Source: Prostheceraeus crozeri | Lineage: Eukaryota; Platyhelminthes; Polycladida; Euryleptidae | Reading direction: 5' to 3' | Assembly: GCA_907163375.1 (NCBI GenBank) | Contig: CAJQUW010005703.1 | Coordinates: forward strand, 310,001-374,000 | Length of the DNA: 64,000 nucleotides | In this document: piece after piece, positions 10,771 through 21,967 of the stretch | How the letters are laid out: every line of letters starts with the position of its first letter | Numbering within the stretch: the stretch's first letter is position 1 | Notes under the pieces: generated by a model | Databases searched by the model: none | What the model was told of the DNA's origin: nothing | What the model saw: the letters and a program-made list of their open reading frames with translations, nothing else | Translations under genes and position numbers: made by a program

Positions 10771-10887
10771 GAAAATACGGTATATTAAATCACATGATTA
10801 AGGTGCGCCGAGCGCCATCGAAAGCTCGTGTAGTGTATTTTGCTGCAGCGTAAACAGATGGAGAATTCCGAAATCTTCACTTCTCAA

Positions 10888-11472
10888 TCTATGGCGTCCT
10901 GACCTGACCACCGAACTTTATTTCTAATCATATTTTCACACCTTGGCAACCCTAATGAGACGTAAATTCGAAGTGTAGTCATGTTGCTGACCTAATCTGA
11001 TCTCGTCTGTTGCAAAGACTATGTCATATTCAAAGACAGCACAATTCCTTGTCTCTGCATGTTAAAATTGTGAAAACCACTAACTTGTTCTAATTGAAGA
11101 TATCGGATAATTTTGATGCATTAGAAGATAGGTGCTGTCATAGATATATTTGTAATCATCATTCCAGATTTCACAGAAGCCTACAGTCTTTACATATTCC
11201 ACTGTCTTTGGTCTGTTCAACGCGTGCGGTATGCATGTACTGCCTGCCTTCGTCCCATTTGCTGCCATTTCAAATTATGCCACTCTTACCATACATACCT
11301 TTTCAAGTGAAGGACATTAATGTAAGAAATGTAGCCTTGGTCATTGTAACTTCACGAGTTGTCGCGCAAAGGAATTGTTGACTTCTAATCGAAAATTTGT
11401 TGAATCTAAGTCGAATGATTAGAGCTGAATACAAAAAGCTTCTGATGTCAAATTTATTAGAATTGATTGCCT
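10888..11472. other. unassigned DNA
   Basis: Nothing recognised. Confidence 0.4.
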
Positions 11473-12068
11473 TGGTCAAAAAGATAGAACTAATTGACTG
11501 CTGAAGTCGAATAATTGCAGTGAATTGATTGCTGAAGTCGAATAATTTCAGTGAATTGACTGTTGAAGTCGAATAATTGCAGTGAATTGACTGTTGCAGT
11601 CGAATAATTACAATCAATTGATTGCTGAAGTCGAATAATTGCAGTGAATTGCCTGCTGAAGTCGAATAATTGCAGTGAATTGATTGCTGAAGTCGAATAA
11701 TTTCAGTGAATTGACTGTTGAAGTCGAATAATTGCAGTGAATTGACTGTTGCAGTCGAATAATTACAATCAATTGATTGCTGAAGTCGAATAACTGCAGT
11801 GAATTGCCTGCTGAAGTCGAATAATTGCAATGCATTGAATGCTGAAGTCGAATAATTGCAGTGAATTGACTGTTGAAGTCGAATAATTACAATCAATTGC
11901 TTGTTGAAGTCGAATAACTGCAGTGAATTGATTGCTGAAGTCGAATAACTGCAGTGAATTGCCTGCTGAAGTCGAATAATTGCAATGCATTGAATGCTGA
12001 AGTCGAATAATTGCAGTTAATTGATTGCAGAAATCGAATAATTGCAATGCATTGAATGCTGAAGTCGA
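11473..12068. repeat. 31-bp minisatellite, about 19 copies
   Basis: Unit AATTGATTGCTGAAGTCGAA plus TAATTGCAGTG, 31 bases, repeated head to tail with point variants (TGCATTGAATG, TTGACTGTTGCAG). The minus strand lacks stops in every frame of the unit, so long repetitive open frames (11303-11896, 11769-12047 and others) run through it. 31 is not a multiple of 3, so each frame cycles through all three phases. I treat these as satellite artefacts. Confidence 0.9.
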
Positions 12069-13117
12069 AATTACTTGATAACCCTTGATATCTTCGCATT
12101 ATTAATAGAATGTCATTTTAAGAACTCCCAACTTTCCTTTCTCACCACATGAACGACGTCATTCTTATCTTGAGGTCATCTCCTGTATTTCCGCAAAATT
12201 TCATAAAGTTGTTGCTAAACTTGAGTTCCTTAATTGTGTTGATTTCTGCTACTCAATTACGTAGATCTTCCTGATTCATATTTTCCTCGTGCTTAGCCGG
12301 CGGGGGAGATAAAAAGAGATTGAATTCGGTAATGAATTATTAAAATCATTCTCAAGCAACTTCTCCAGCATTAATTACTGGCCTCTCTCTCTCTCTTCTT
12401 GTAACACTTCTATATTGGATCATTTTGTAATGCGTCATTGAGGAACATTCCAGAGAGGCAAAAAGCGACAACCTCTCCACTTCAAACTGTCTCATGTGAC
12501 ATTGGCGCCATTTTGATGCCAGCGCCGCCACCCTGCTCAAACTGTTTCCCCTCATCGTTTCAGTACACAACAGGGACTGCTCTGAATCGCTGCGGACCGT
12601 TAATATGAAATGGGTACGGAATTCCCACCGACTTTGTCTTTTACGTCTGTAGCGCTATGACAGGAGCGATGATTGGATCTCTTCTTTGCGGCTTGAGTAA
12701 GTGTGAGGGAAGCAAGTGGCATGCAGTTGTCATCTTGGAGGTCACATATTTTCCATCCTGCTGTTTGATTTTCGAGTGGATTTCCAACGGATTTTCATCT
12801 ACAGTTCTCTAAGATAATGCTCATTATGTTCTTCAGCAGAGGTGCATTCAGGAGACGTACATTCAGGTGTGCGCACATTTGAATCGAGTCATACGGCATT
12901 AAATAAAGTACACTAATAATACGTATGCATGAGGATATTATCTGTGGACAACATGTATTGCACTTGCATCTGTGGTTATCTCTATTAATAAATTAAGAAA
13001 AATTCTGAACTGTCATCGTGTCAATTTGATAGCTTGATATCTTTCTCAATGATTTCCTAACCCGTGTAATTCATAGTCTTTCGCAACGTAATCAACCATA
13101 GAAGTAGATAATAATAT
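12069..13117. other. unassigned DNA, with a locally GC-richer patch
   Basis: 12480-12720 is richer in GC and CpG than its surroundings (GGCGCCATTTTGATGCCAGC) and contains a hydrophobic open segment ending at a GTAAGT. I could not build an exon there. The rest shows nothing. Confidence 0.35.
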
Positions 13118-13348
13118 GTCTATGGTATTTTGCATTCAATTGGACTTTCTATGATATTGTCAGTTCAATTGGTCCTTCTATGATATTGTCAATTCAATTG
13201 GACTTTCTATGATATTGTCAATTCAGTTGGACTTTCTATGATATTGTCAATTCAATTGGAATTTTTTCTATGATATTGTCAATTCAATTATACCTTCTAT
13301 GATATTGTCAATTCAATTGGACTTTCTATGATATTGTCAATTTCTATG
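13118..13348. repeat. ~29-bp minisatellite, about 8 copies
   Basis: Unit TTCTATGATATTGTCAATTC plus AATTGGAC(T), 28-31 bases, with small length variants. Confidence 0.9.
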
Positions 13349-14333
13349 TAATCAACTAAGAAATAACTAAGTTTCAATTTATTTCACTCATCCCTGTACC
13401 TTGTCTTCTTTTCCTGCATACATTCTAATTAATTAAAGAACTGTTGATTTCTATGAAAATCTTTATATATTTTTATAGCATTGATTTAATGCGCACAGTG
13501 CAATAGACGTTTAATATACGGTTTGTGAAGCAAATTATGATAAACCCAGATATTTTACTTTGCACATAGAAAGTCCTCGTCATAGATTGAATGTACTTGT
13601 CCTCTACGGGGACTCCTACATTGAATCTATGACTCGAACTTCCAAAATGTATAAAGCAAAATATCAGTACTTCATCATACCCTTATTGTAATCACATGGA
13701 CATTGCACACATATTCTATAAGATAGTAGCATCTAAGTTAATATCGTTTATTAGCCTTGAACAATACATGCGATAGTTCTCGAGAGATAAATCAAAATAC
13801 TAGGCCGGTGAATCATTCATACACATTCGACATTTAAATTATGATGTATCACTGATATCAGTCTTCACATTTAGAAAGTCCTCTTTCACAGACTTAATGT
13901 ACAATAGACTTCCCATTCGAAGACTCGGACATTACAGTTTTGACTTGGACTTTCCAGAACGTGTAAAGCCTCACATCGGCAATGCATCATTTCTATGACC
14001 GATATCAGTAGAATTGTAGATATTTAACGATAGAATATAATCGTTTATTCTACTAGTAGATTATCGTTTATTCTACTGGGTACATAGATCCATAGTAAAA
14101 TATTGAAAACTATGATAAATTAGTAAATTGAACAAATTTTGATAATTTATCAACAATAAGTATCATACTATGATGAGACATGTCACATTGTCTCTTACTT
14201 CTCAAACTTGACATTGAATACACAGTTTTAGAAAGTTCCACTAAACATGTCTTTCATGTTGTCAACATTTGCAGTGTTAAACGCTTGAGTTTTATGAATT
14301 TCTATTCCCTTTAAGATATTGGTCATATAAATT
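13349..14333. other. unassigned DNA with a weak ~100-bp direct repeat
   Basis: 13562-13660 and 13868-13970 share an AGAAAGTCCTC, AATGTAC, GACTC, ACTTTCC order and look like a diverged direct repeat. A short ATCGTTTATTCTACT duplication lies at 14039-14079. No gene seen. Confidence 0.4.
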
Positions 14334-14486
14334 AGGATATCACACTGATTTCCGAAGATAAACGCTGCTTGAAAATCTACCATTATCATAAGCTATCTAT
14401 TCTCCGAGCCTCCGGCTGGGAGAATAGATAGCTTATGATACTCGTAGATTATCAGTGTTTATCTACTGAAATCAGTGTGATATCCT
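14334..14486. repeat. 153-bp hairpin (palindromic MITE)
   Basis: AGGATATCACACTGATTTC is answered by GAAATCAGTGTGATATCCT. The inner arms AAGCTATCTATTCTCC and GGAGAATAGATAGCTT enclose a short loop. Mid-arm bases have diverged. Confidence 0.8.
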
Positions 14487-15308
14487 ATACGTATCGTACA
14501 CGGCATGTGCTACACACTGTAACATGGACTCCTAGATATCTTTGAGCCATTTTTATTATATTTATATCTCTATGCTGTAGATGCCTCTGACACTGTCATA
14601 ACTAATGTTAATTCAACAAAGTCATTAAATCTATAAGAGTAGCATTGTCTACCAATTTTTGCGGCGGGCGAAATAATCAGAATCCTCCAACAACTAGGGC
14701 TGCCTTCAGATTCTAATTATTTCGCAGTAACACTTCATTACAAATTCTCATCTCCGCATTTCTAATAAATTTGAAAAAATGCATCCTTCAACTTGACGAA
14801 ATGTACTCGTCAGTCTGTTTTACTGTAGCTTGATGCAATGATATTTCTGAATCCTTCTCCCTCTTTCGCTTAATGTGTTCTTTCCATCTCTAGATAAAGT
14901 ACTAATGACTTCTTCAACGCACTTTCCAAGCAACATTTTCATAGATTGCCTTTAACCTTTTGCTGATTAATAGCGGAGATAGACAGCTATGCACGATATA
15001 AGGTGTTGGTTTATTACGAATATTAATTTAATTATTCAGCGATATATCAGTCAAACGAGTCTAAATCTCATCAGAGTCTGAACTACAGAGAGATAGAGGA
15101 CAAGTGTCGCAAATGCTAACAGGTTAGTTCACAACGTGATCTTATCCTGTTGTAGATGAGATAAACGTGAAATAGCAAGAAGACGAAACGCAGCTGGGCG
15201 AGTGCTTTCAAAATGATAAATTGCGTTTTCAAATTATCAAATTTCGATTGAGTAATTACAACTTCGCGTTGCTAATGACCACAGAGAAAGATTTTTTGTG
15301 TGTAAGTT
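14487..15308. other. unassigned DNA
   Basis: Nothing recognised. Confidence 0.4.
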
Positions 15309-15640
15309 CACAGAATTAGACAGGTCGTCTCTTCTTCTGTTTGACAAGAAAGGAAGCATTGGAACATGTATCGTTAATGAAGTTGCACAGCTGCTAGCAG
15401 GGCTATCATAATCGAGAAAACTTTTGCGCAATGATCTGAATTCTTCGAATCTGAATAAATCGTGGCGTTGGGAGCATTTTGAAGGAATTCAGAGCAATCC
15501 GCAAGCGACGCACGACTATTTTTCTTATCTCTGCAGGGTACTAAAAATTTCTTGCCCACTTAGTAAGTTCCTGCATGTGCCATCGTTTGAGTCAGTGTAC
15601 ACTTCTAGCAAAGTGATTCGGTTAAACAATCTAATCTGTG
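15309..15640 (+). mobile_element. hAT-N1 element, internally deleted
   Basis: Runs from CACAGAATTAGACAGGTCG to CGGTTAAACAATCTAATCTGTG. Both ends are present but the block holding TGCGAAGTTTCAGTGACTG in other copies is missing. The ends are imperfect inverted repeats (CACAGAATTAGA against CACAGATTAGAT). No coding capacity and no clear target duplication. Confidence 0.75.
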
Positions 15641-17020
15641 GATTTAACAAGCGATAGAAATTGACATAGATTACTGGACACAGACATCTAATGAGAAATT
15701 GCCTCTCTAATTCTGAGATTTAAGCGCATTAATATATAATAAATATTAAATTTTGAGATTCTGAGTCGCATTTAAGCGTCCTTTTAGGGTGAAACGCAGT
15801 GTTTATGGCTGTAGAGTAATTCATCTCTCAAACTGTAAAAAATGTAAAAAGTGTAAAGACAACTGTCAACTTGCTTAACAGAAGATAGAGGGAAAAAGTA
15901 TAATTTTCGTCTTGTATGAACGTCTTTTGCGAATGGGTTTTCTGTAGTAGAAAAGAAAGTTATAAAATGCATGCAATCAAGATAAATGTGGACGACGCAT
16001 GCCTGACTGTATATCGTCCCACACCAAACTGACCGCAATCTAGTACAAATTCAAAATATACTCGTACACGTAGTTCATAATAACGTCATCATGGAAATAT
16101 TTTAAGCAGCATACGGGTAATAATCGTGTATCAAGCATGGATCCATAGTTGTATCCGTGGTACAGTCCATGTTCAGGAAATCATCCATGTCAACAATCTA
16201 TGGCCAAAGCAACGTCATAGTTCAAAGATCAACTTTCTATCTTTCGCGCGGACAAGAACTAAAGTTCAAGTACGCTGCACCTTCCACGGTCAGGAGGTCT
16301 AGTTCTAAGGAAGAGAGATTTGCCCTCTCATCAAGTATAATTGGGTTAATAACAAACTTTTTAAGAACGTATTAGCCACTCAGAGAAATTCCGGCTCATT
16401 CTCCTCACTTAAAATGACACAAGAAGAGCCGCAAGACAAGAAAAGAGTTTCCGAGATTCAAAAGTACATCGCAATTTTGCAAAATGCACCGCAAATGTCA
16501 ACAACTTCATCTGTTTGAAAGAACAGTGTTTGTTTAAACAGAAGCTTCGACATCTTGTGACATTAGCAAAATACAAATTGCTTGGCGAATGGAATCAAAT
16601 GGCATCTTAAGAAGCGTGAAATAAGAATGAAATGATTTTTTCATTTACACGGGGAAGTTCCGCAGCTGCCGGCTATTCGAAAAGTTCCAGTGTACATTTC
16701 ATGGCTTTCTTGTTTGCTTCGTCGGATTACAGGATTTCTATGTCATGCATCATTTCTTAGCACTCCTCTTCCATTAGTGCAAGACTTCTCATTTTTCTCA
16801 AAATGTAACATAGTTTTTCCATTGTGAGAAATTGTAGACCCTATTAATATATTGGATTCAAAGCAGTACTTGTAAACAAGAGTGGACCAGAATTATTCTC
16901 TGATATCATCAACTAGCTGCAGTGTACAGTCGTGGCCAGAATTGACAACACAGTGTTCAAATTATAGATATTTTCTTCATAAGTTAGAAAATCAAATTTA
17001 TACATTCCAAATTAATTTCG
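15641..17020. other. unassigned DNA
   Basis: No repeat copy or coding domain recognised; only short frames. Confidence 0.4.
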
Positions 17021-17776
17021 TTTCACAGGCAAGTAAAGAGAGTTTCTGACTCGATATAATTTATTGGTCGAAAGTAAAATAATTTAAAAAAAAATAATAA
17101 AGCTGTTAAGAAGTTTGACTTACCTGTTACAGTTATTAATGAATACGGTAGACAGACGGTAAGCCAAAAAAGGAAAAATAAAAATTTCTATAATACTTGT
17201 AGCTGTCAAATCTATAAATGTTTGCCTTAGTATAAATGCAGTGATAAATACGCAGTATACAGGTACACATGTAATAAATGTGGAGAATGCTACATCGGAA
17301 AGACTGTAAGGAAATTCTCCACTCGGCATGCAGAACACAGACGTGCAATTATTAATAAGTCTGCATCCAGCGCTCTCTATGAGCATATTAAAAGCAAACA
17401 TAATGATCTAGGTAGTATCGAGGATTTTCAGGTCGATTTCATTGCTAAGCTGACGAGCACTCGAGACACAACATTCACTGGACCAAAGGCTATTACACAC
17501 TTGAAGCCAACAATCAATAGAAGACATGAATTACCTTGCTACAGTCTGCCCTCTCACTTTGATCACCTCACATTCAACAAGCAACACAATTCTAAATACC
17601 ATTCACTTCTTTATAAATCTTCTCACCAAGTATGCTGACCGCCATTTGACTATCGACCGTAAGAAGGTGCTGGACACCGAAGGCCCGTCACGCTGTGCGA
17701 CGTGTAAATTTATTACTTTTTACTTTCGACCAATAAATTATATCGATTCAGAAACTCTCTTCACTTGTCTGTGAAA
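17021..17776 (+). mobile_element. Penelope-like retroelement fossil, endonuclease end
   Basis: 17231-17638 is an open segment encoding a GIY-YIG nuclease of the Penelope-like type: YTCNKCGECYIGKTVRKFST then RHAEHRRAI, followed by ALYEHIKSKHND. Only the endonuclease-bearing 3' part is seen; the reverse transcriptase is absent. 17021-17088 and 17705-17776 are inverted copies of each other (ATATAATTTATTGGTCGAAA and complement), which fits the partial terminal repeats Penelope-like elements often carry. Broken and old. Confidence 0.75.
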
Positions 17777-17832
17777 TGCATCGCCTGACTCGCAAACTGG
17801 TCAACTATGTTATTTTGTTTGACTGAAAACTA

Positions 17833-18119
17833 TTGCAGAGTGATGTTTTGAAAAATGAGAAAATGCACAAATGGCATGCTGAGCAGCATCACCAGCATTT
17901 TGCATGCTCTCCTCGTGCTGCAATCACTGCAGAAATACGTTCAGACATTGATGCAATAAGCCTTCGTGTTAGACTTGGGTCAATTTCTTTCCTCAGTAGC
18001 TTTCTTCAAAGACGCTACTGACGCCGTCGACTTCAACTTTTTTCAGAATACTGCAACCATTTTCAATGGGTATTAGATCTGGGGAGTTCCCTGGCCATGG
18101 CCATAGACCTCAATGAATG
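17833..18119 (-). pseudogene. Tc1-like transposase, 3' fragment
   Basis: Read on the minus strand, WPWPGNSPDLIPIEN is the Tc1 signature carrying the third catalytic residue (E of IEN in DD34E). Further on, RLIASMSERISAVIAARGEH matches the usual Tc1 C-terminal SMPRR..AVI.ARG motif. The two motifs are in different frames, with a stop between them at about 17999-18001, so the gene is dead. The first two catalytic Asp and the N-terminal DNA-binding domain are missing. No terminal repeats found. Confidence 0.8.
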
Positions 18120-18489
18120 ATCAATGAAACTAATTAGACGGCTAAATACAAAAGGAATCGCTTGCTCGCAACGAACAGCACTACACAGTGTGAAGATTTT
18201 CTCTATTTTAATTGATTGTTACACATTTTCCTTGCTACAGTATCAATATAAATTACTTAAAATACTTCGACAAGTCATTCTTGATTTGTATCGAAATAAA
18301 AGTAAAATTACTTTGCAAGCTTTCGAATGAGGCTGTCACTCGAGTACAGAGAGTGAGTGAGACAAGCAATTTTGACAAGCAAGGACAAACGTAATTATCA
18401 GTCAAACACAGTTCAAAGTTCAACTGCACTGGTGGTAGACAGCCATAGATATCTACGGGTCACATGCCTAAAACAATAAACGTATCACT
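18120..18489. other. unassigned DNA
   Basis: Nothing recognised. Confidence 0.35.
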
Positions 18490-18978
18490 GTAGAATGCCT
18501 CTCCATGCATGGTCGATCTTCACTCCATCATCTCTATTGAAAGTCTTGTTCTTCATGATGTGAATACTTTCTTTAATTCGTCGTCGCATCTAATTCTTCT
18601 CTCTGTCAATCACAAGAAAATTGTCAAAATTGATTCGATGACCTACGTGGATATGTTCTGCGATTGCTGACCTACCATTGATATCTTTCATGTCTTTCTC
18701 ATGTTCCTTCTTCCTTGTTAGCGCCTTTCTTCCTGTTTCACCGATGTAGACTCGATCTCAATCAGCACATTCTTGCTTGTAAATTACCCCTGAAGCATGC
18801 AATTCGGGAAATTCCTCCAACTTTGGTCTTGACAGTATTGATCCTAGGGTTCTTCCTCTCTGATACCTCACTTTCAATCCCAGCTTTCTTGCCACTTTTT
18901 GAGGATGAAAATCGGACCACAATGATAATTCCTTATGTTCCTGGCATCAGTGAGAACATCGACAAAGTCCTGGTCGAC
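18490..18978 (-). mobile_element. Penelope-like retroelement fossil with a small inversion
   Basis: The minus strand encodes the stretch between reverse transcriptase and nuclease (VARKLGLKVRYQRGRTLGSI) and the GIY-YIG core (RVYIGETGRKALTRKKEHEK, GRSAIAEHIHVGHRINFDNF). The neighbouring ~70 bases (18912-18978) encode the Penelope-type motif MIIPYVPGISENI, but on the plus strand, so a short inversion sits at the upstream edge. Broken, a few breaks; it abuts a mariner remnant. Confidence 0.75.
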
Positions 18979-18984
18979 AAGTTG

Positions 18985-19731
18985 GTGATCCTGGGTGCTT
19001 CCATTGTTTCGATTGTTCTTTCGACTCTGGCTGATAGAGGTGAACCCAAGTCTCATCCATCGTAATGAACCGGTCCATGAAATTTTCAGGATCTCTTACG
19101 AACAGCGCCAGGTTGTCCCTTGAGATGAGAACGCGGGTTCGTTTGTTCTCTGGTGTGAGCAGTCGTGGCACCCATCGAGCGGAAACTTTGTTCATGCCAA
19201 GTTCATGATGGATGATGTTATGGACACGCTCTTGTGAAATCTTCAGTTCGAAGGCAATCTTTCGCTCGGTTGTACGGCGATCATCAAGAATAATCTTTTG
19301 AACATGATCGATCACATCTTCTGTGCTCACTGTCACTTGTTTTCCACAACGGGGATCATCTTCCAAGCTCTCTCTTCCTTGCTTGAATTCTGAAGCCCAC
19401 TTCTTGACTGTGGTGTAGGACGGAGCTTTCTCACCAAGTGTTCCAACCATATCATCATGAATCTCCCTTGGTGTGAGTCATTTCTAGCCGAGATAACGAA
19501 TGACAGCTCGATTTGAAACGTGATCCATCTTACGCAACACTTATCTGACTAACTGACTGATAAGTTAGTAACTGAAGTTAAGTAGCTGTGGTTTACCAAC
19601 AGTTCACCGGATCGACTGATCACTCGTCATGCGCCGTCATCACATTCCATTGTATCAATCCACATGTGCATAATGGCCTGGCTTTAAGCTTTCTACGTCA
19701 GGCCGCGAACTTATCAATCACCCCTCGTATA
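18985..19731 (-). pseudogene. mariner-like element, 5' half with broken transposase
   Basis: The minus strand from 19731 starts with a mariner-type end (ACGAGGGGTGATTGATAAGT at 19709-19728 region) and then a transposase with MDHVSNRAVIRYL, EIHDDMVGTLGEKAPSYTTV, EFKQGRESLEDDPRCGKQV and ITMDETWVHLYQPESKEQSK. The first catalytic Asp (MDET) is present; everything after KHPGSP is lost, including the other two Asp. Two in-frame stops near 19480-19490 break the N-terminus; the remaining open frame starts at 19450. Dead element, 5' end intact, joined directly to Penelope-like sequence. Confidence 0.9.
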
Positions 19732-20008
19732 TAGTTTCAAAGCATGCATGTTAGCAGCTGTTCAACACAGCAACACAGCGGCCTCAGAGAAGTAATCCAA
19801 CAATACATCCCGCAGAGAAGCAAAAAACAGATCTTATGACCACATATTGTATTTTGCTAAACAGGATGCGGTTTCTAATATCAATTGAAAAGCAGCTTCA
19901 TCAAGCGGGCAAAAACAGTTTTAGAGGATTATTTAGAAAATAAAGAAAATGAATAAACATAGCCACCTAAAAAATTTGATAAATAGCGTCATTTAAGGCT
20001 ATTTCACC

Positions 20009-20472
20009 CACAGAATTAAATATTTTGTTTATCTGCATCGAGGAGCTTATTAAGTGGCCAAAAAGGAATCCCTAATACCTTACAGAGATAGGAAAAGTCG
20101 TGCGTCGCTTGTGGATTAATGTGAGTTCAAGCAAAGTGTTTCTATTGCCACAATTCCTTCAGATTCGAAGAATTCAGATCATTACGCAAAAGTTTTCTCC
20201 ATAATGTTGTCCGTTCCGATCATTATTAAAAAAGTAGCAGGCGTGCAAAAATTAGTTCACTTGATGATTCCACCATCGTCTTCTCACCATTCCTAACTGC
20301 ATAGTGCATACACTGAATTGAATGTTAGCTAGACGATGTGTGTGTTTTGGTGTGTGCGAAGTGAGATCACAGCACGCACACCACTCACTCACTGACTCTG
20401 ATTCCTCTGCTGACAGCTTATTGTTTGCCATTTCCAATAGCAAGCGATACACGAATTATCCATTCGAGAAAG
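20009..20472 (+). repeat. hAT-N2 element, right end lost
   Basis: Starts CACAGAATTAAATATTTTGT as in the copies at 26512 and 38720 and matches them through ACGAATTATCCATTCGAGAA. The terminal ~110 bases are missing. Confidence 0.7.
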
Positions 20473-21758
20473 TTGTGGATGGTTTTGTGATGTAAATTGC
20501 GGATCCAAATGATAAAATGAAAAATTATTATACCTCACAGCATTTTTGATACATTTGTGAATGTAGATATGCAGGTCCTGCAATTTTTCGTCTCAATATA
20601 TACCTGAGATTCTAGCAGACTCATTATAATTCACATACATGTATGTTTTCAAAAATCTCTATTTGATTTGTGAGTTGTATTCAGCGCGACTGAACTATCT
20701 TAATGCAGTCAAGGATATTCCCAAAACTGTCTTAGGATGCTTTCATGCGGCAACTGATTAAAGTAAGATCGTTTATCAAGCCATTTACCATCAATAATAT
20801 GAAAAATGCAACGTTTGAATAGGAGCCAGCATGCGCCAATTGTGAAGTTCAGAAATTTTGGAAACGATTAAATAATGGAAAGAACAAATTCAGAGTCATT
20901 CTCAAGGATCCATCTCCGAGCTGAAATAGCCCGGGTAAAATAGAGTTTGCTAAATAGTGTTGTAGACTTATTAATTTTGAATTCATAGCTTGGTCTTGAA
21001 ATGCATAATACGTGTATGTCATTCTCTTTAATTGAATTGTGATGTTTTAAATAATGATATTTTCCAGTTCTCTTTCAAGGACAGACAACCATTGTAAATA
21101 TATTGAATGGAAATACTTGCATTATCAGTAAAGCAGAAAGAAGCATGAACATTGAAATTCACGTCAACTTGTAACGTTTTAAGACGTCACGAAAAGTCCC
21201 AATGTACCGTTATTTACGAAAGCCTAAAAAGTGTTCTTTGGACCTTGATGATTGTTTCAGCTTCTTGCCCTTTACTACAAATCAGATTATTTCTCCGAGA
21301 TAAAGTGCATTAGAAGCAAATTACACTTTAAGGCAGAGTGCACTATTCAACAGTGAAATGACTTGTTAGAAGACACCGGGGAAGATGTTTTGATTTTGTG
21401 AATTGACTCTCTCGTAAACTTAAAGTACATGTCAATATTCTTGATTTGTTACTTTATCCTACTGTATCTACAAGCGACTACCCCTCAGAGCTCTCCATTA
21501 CGTTGTTATGAATGCCAAACCAATTCCTTATTGCGCAAGCTCGAATTCAGGCGAAATTAATTTTCATCTCTCCCTCTAAACATATAGCTAATATCAGCTA
21601 ATAAACATATCCATCAACTATGTTAGCGATAAATGTTGTTGACGACTTGCCCGATGTATGAGGTGGGAAGTATCCAGCATCTGAGTAGTATTATCTGAGA
21701 AATTTATTGAAATATAAAACAATTTATTTGTGTAGTGGCCCAGGAGAAGTAGCGAAAC
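20473..21758. other. unassigned DNA
   Basis: No gene or repeat recognised. Confidence 0.4.
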
Positions 21759-21930
21759 TACACTGTACGCTGTCGAGTGCGAAAGCTGGCTGATTTTGAC
21801 TACGAAACCGATGTACAAAACGAGAATAACAAAATGTACGAAAGCACTATTGATCGTGTTGATACACTACAAATACGATCGGCTTTCTCATTGGATCATC
21901 CCTATAATCCAATAGACCGATGAAGAGAAA
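21759..21930 (+). repeat. half of a palindromic TA-flanked MITE
   Basis: TACACTGTACGCTGTCGAGT through ACCGATGTACAAAACGAGAA and ATGTACGAAAGCACTATTG matches one arm of the palindrome at 44171-44452. The second arm is not recognisable. Confidence 0.65.
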
Positions 21931-21967
21931 GAAAAGATATCGAAATACCAATACATACCCCTTGAAA

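Larger units (their letters stand above)
8932..10782 (+). mobile_element. pogo-like DNA transposon, apparently complete
   Basis: The element is bounded by TA at 8932-8933 and 10781-10782, the IS630-Tc1-mariner target duplication. Left end TACCCCGTATTTACTC and inward-read right end TACCGTATTTTCTC form short imperfect inverted repeats. It contains one intact transposase gene, a TATA-like box, a polyadenylation signal and arrays of 17-18-bp subterminal repeats at both ends. It is about 1.85 kb, compact for the superfamily. The absence of breaks suggests it is young. Confidence 0.85.
8803..10887. repeat. palindromic MITE interrupted by the pogo-like element
   Basis: 8803-8904 and 10785-10887 are inverted copies of each other (for example CGGAATTCTCCATCTGTT at 8821 against AACAGATGGAGAATTCCG at 10853, and GCGCACCTTAATCATGT against ACATGATTAAGGTGCGC). 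They lie just outside the pogo-like terminal repeats. The simplest reading is a ~235-bp palindromic element whose loop took the pogo-like insertion at a TA. Alternatively the outer arms belong to the transposon; another copy of either element would decide. Confidence 0.75.

Noticed and set aside
11303-11896. 197-codon minus-strand frame
   Set aside because: Produced by the stop-free 31-bp satellite; kept only as a curiosity in the findings.
12605-12697. Possible first exon: hydrophobic frame with ATG and a GTAAGT donor in a GC-richer patch
   Set aside because: Two competing frames, one closed after 15 codons; no acceptor or downstream exon found.
18715-19065. 116-codon plus-strand frame
   Set aside because: Mostly antisense to the Penelope-like and mariner remnants; only the ~70-base MIIPYVPGISENI piece is meaningful and is described there.
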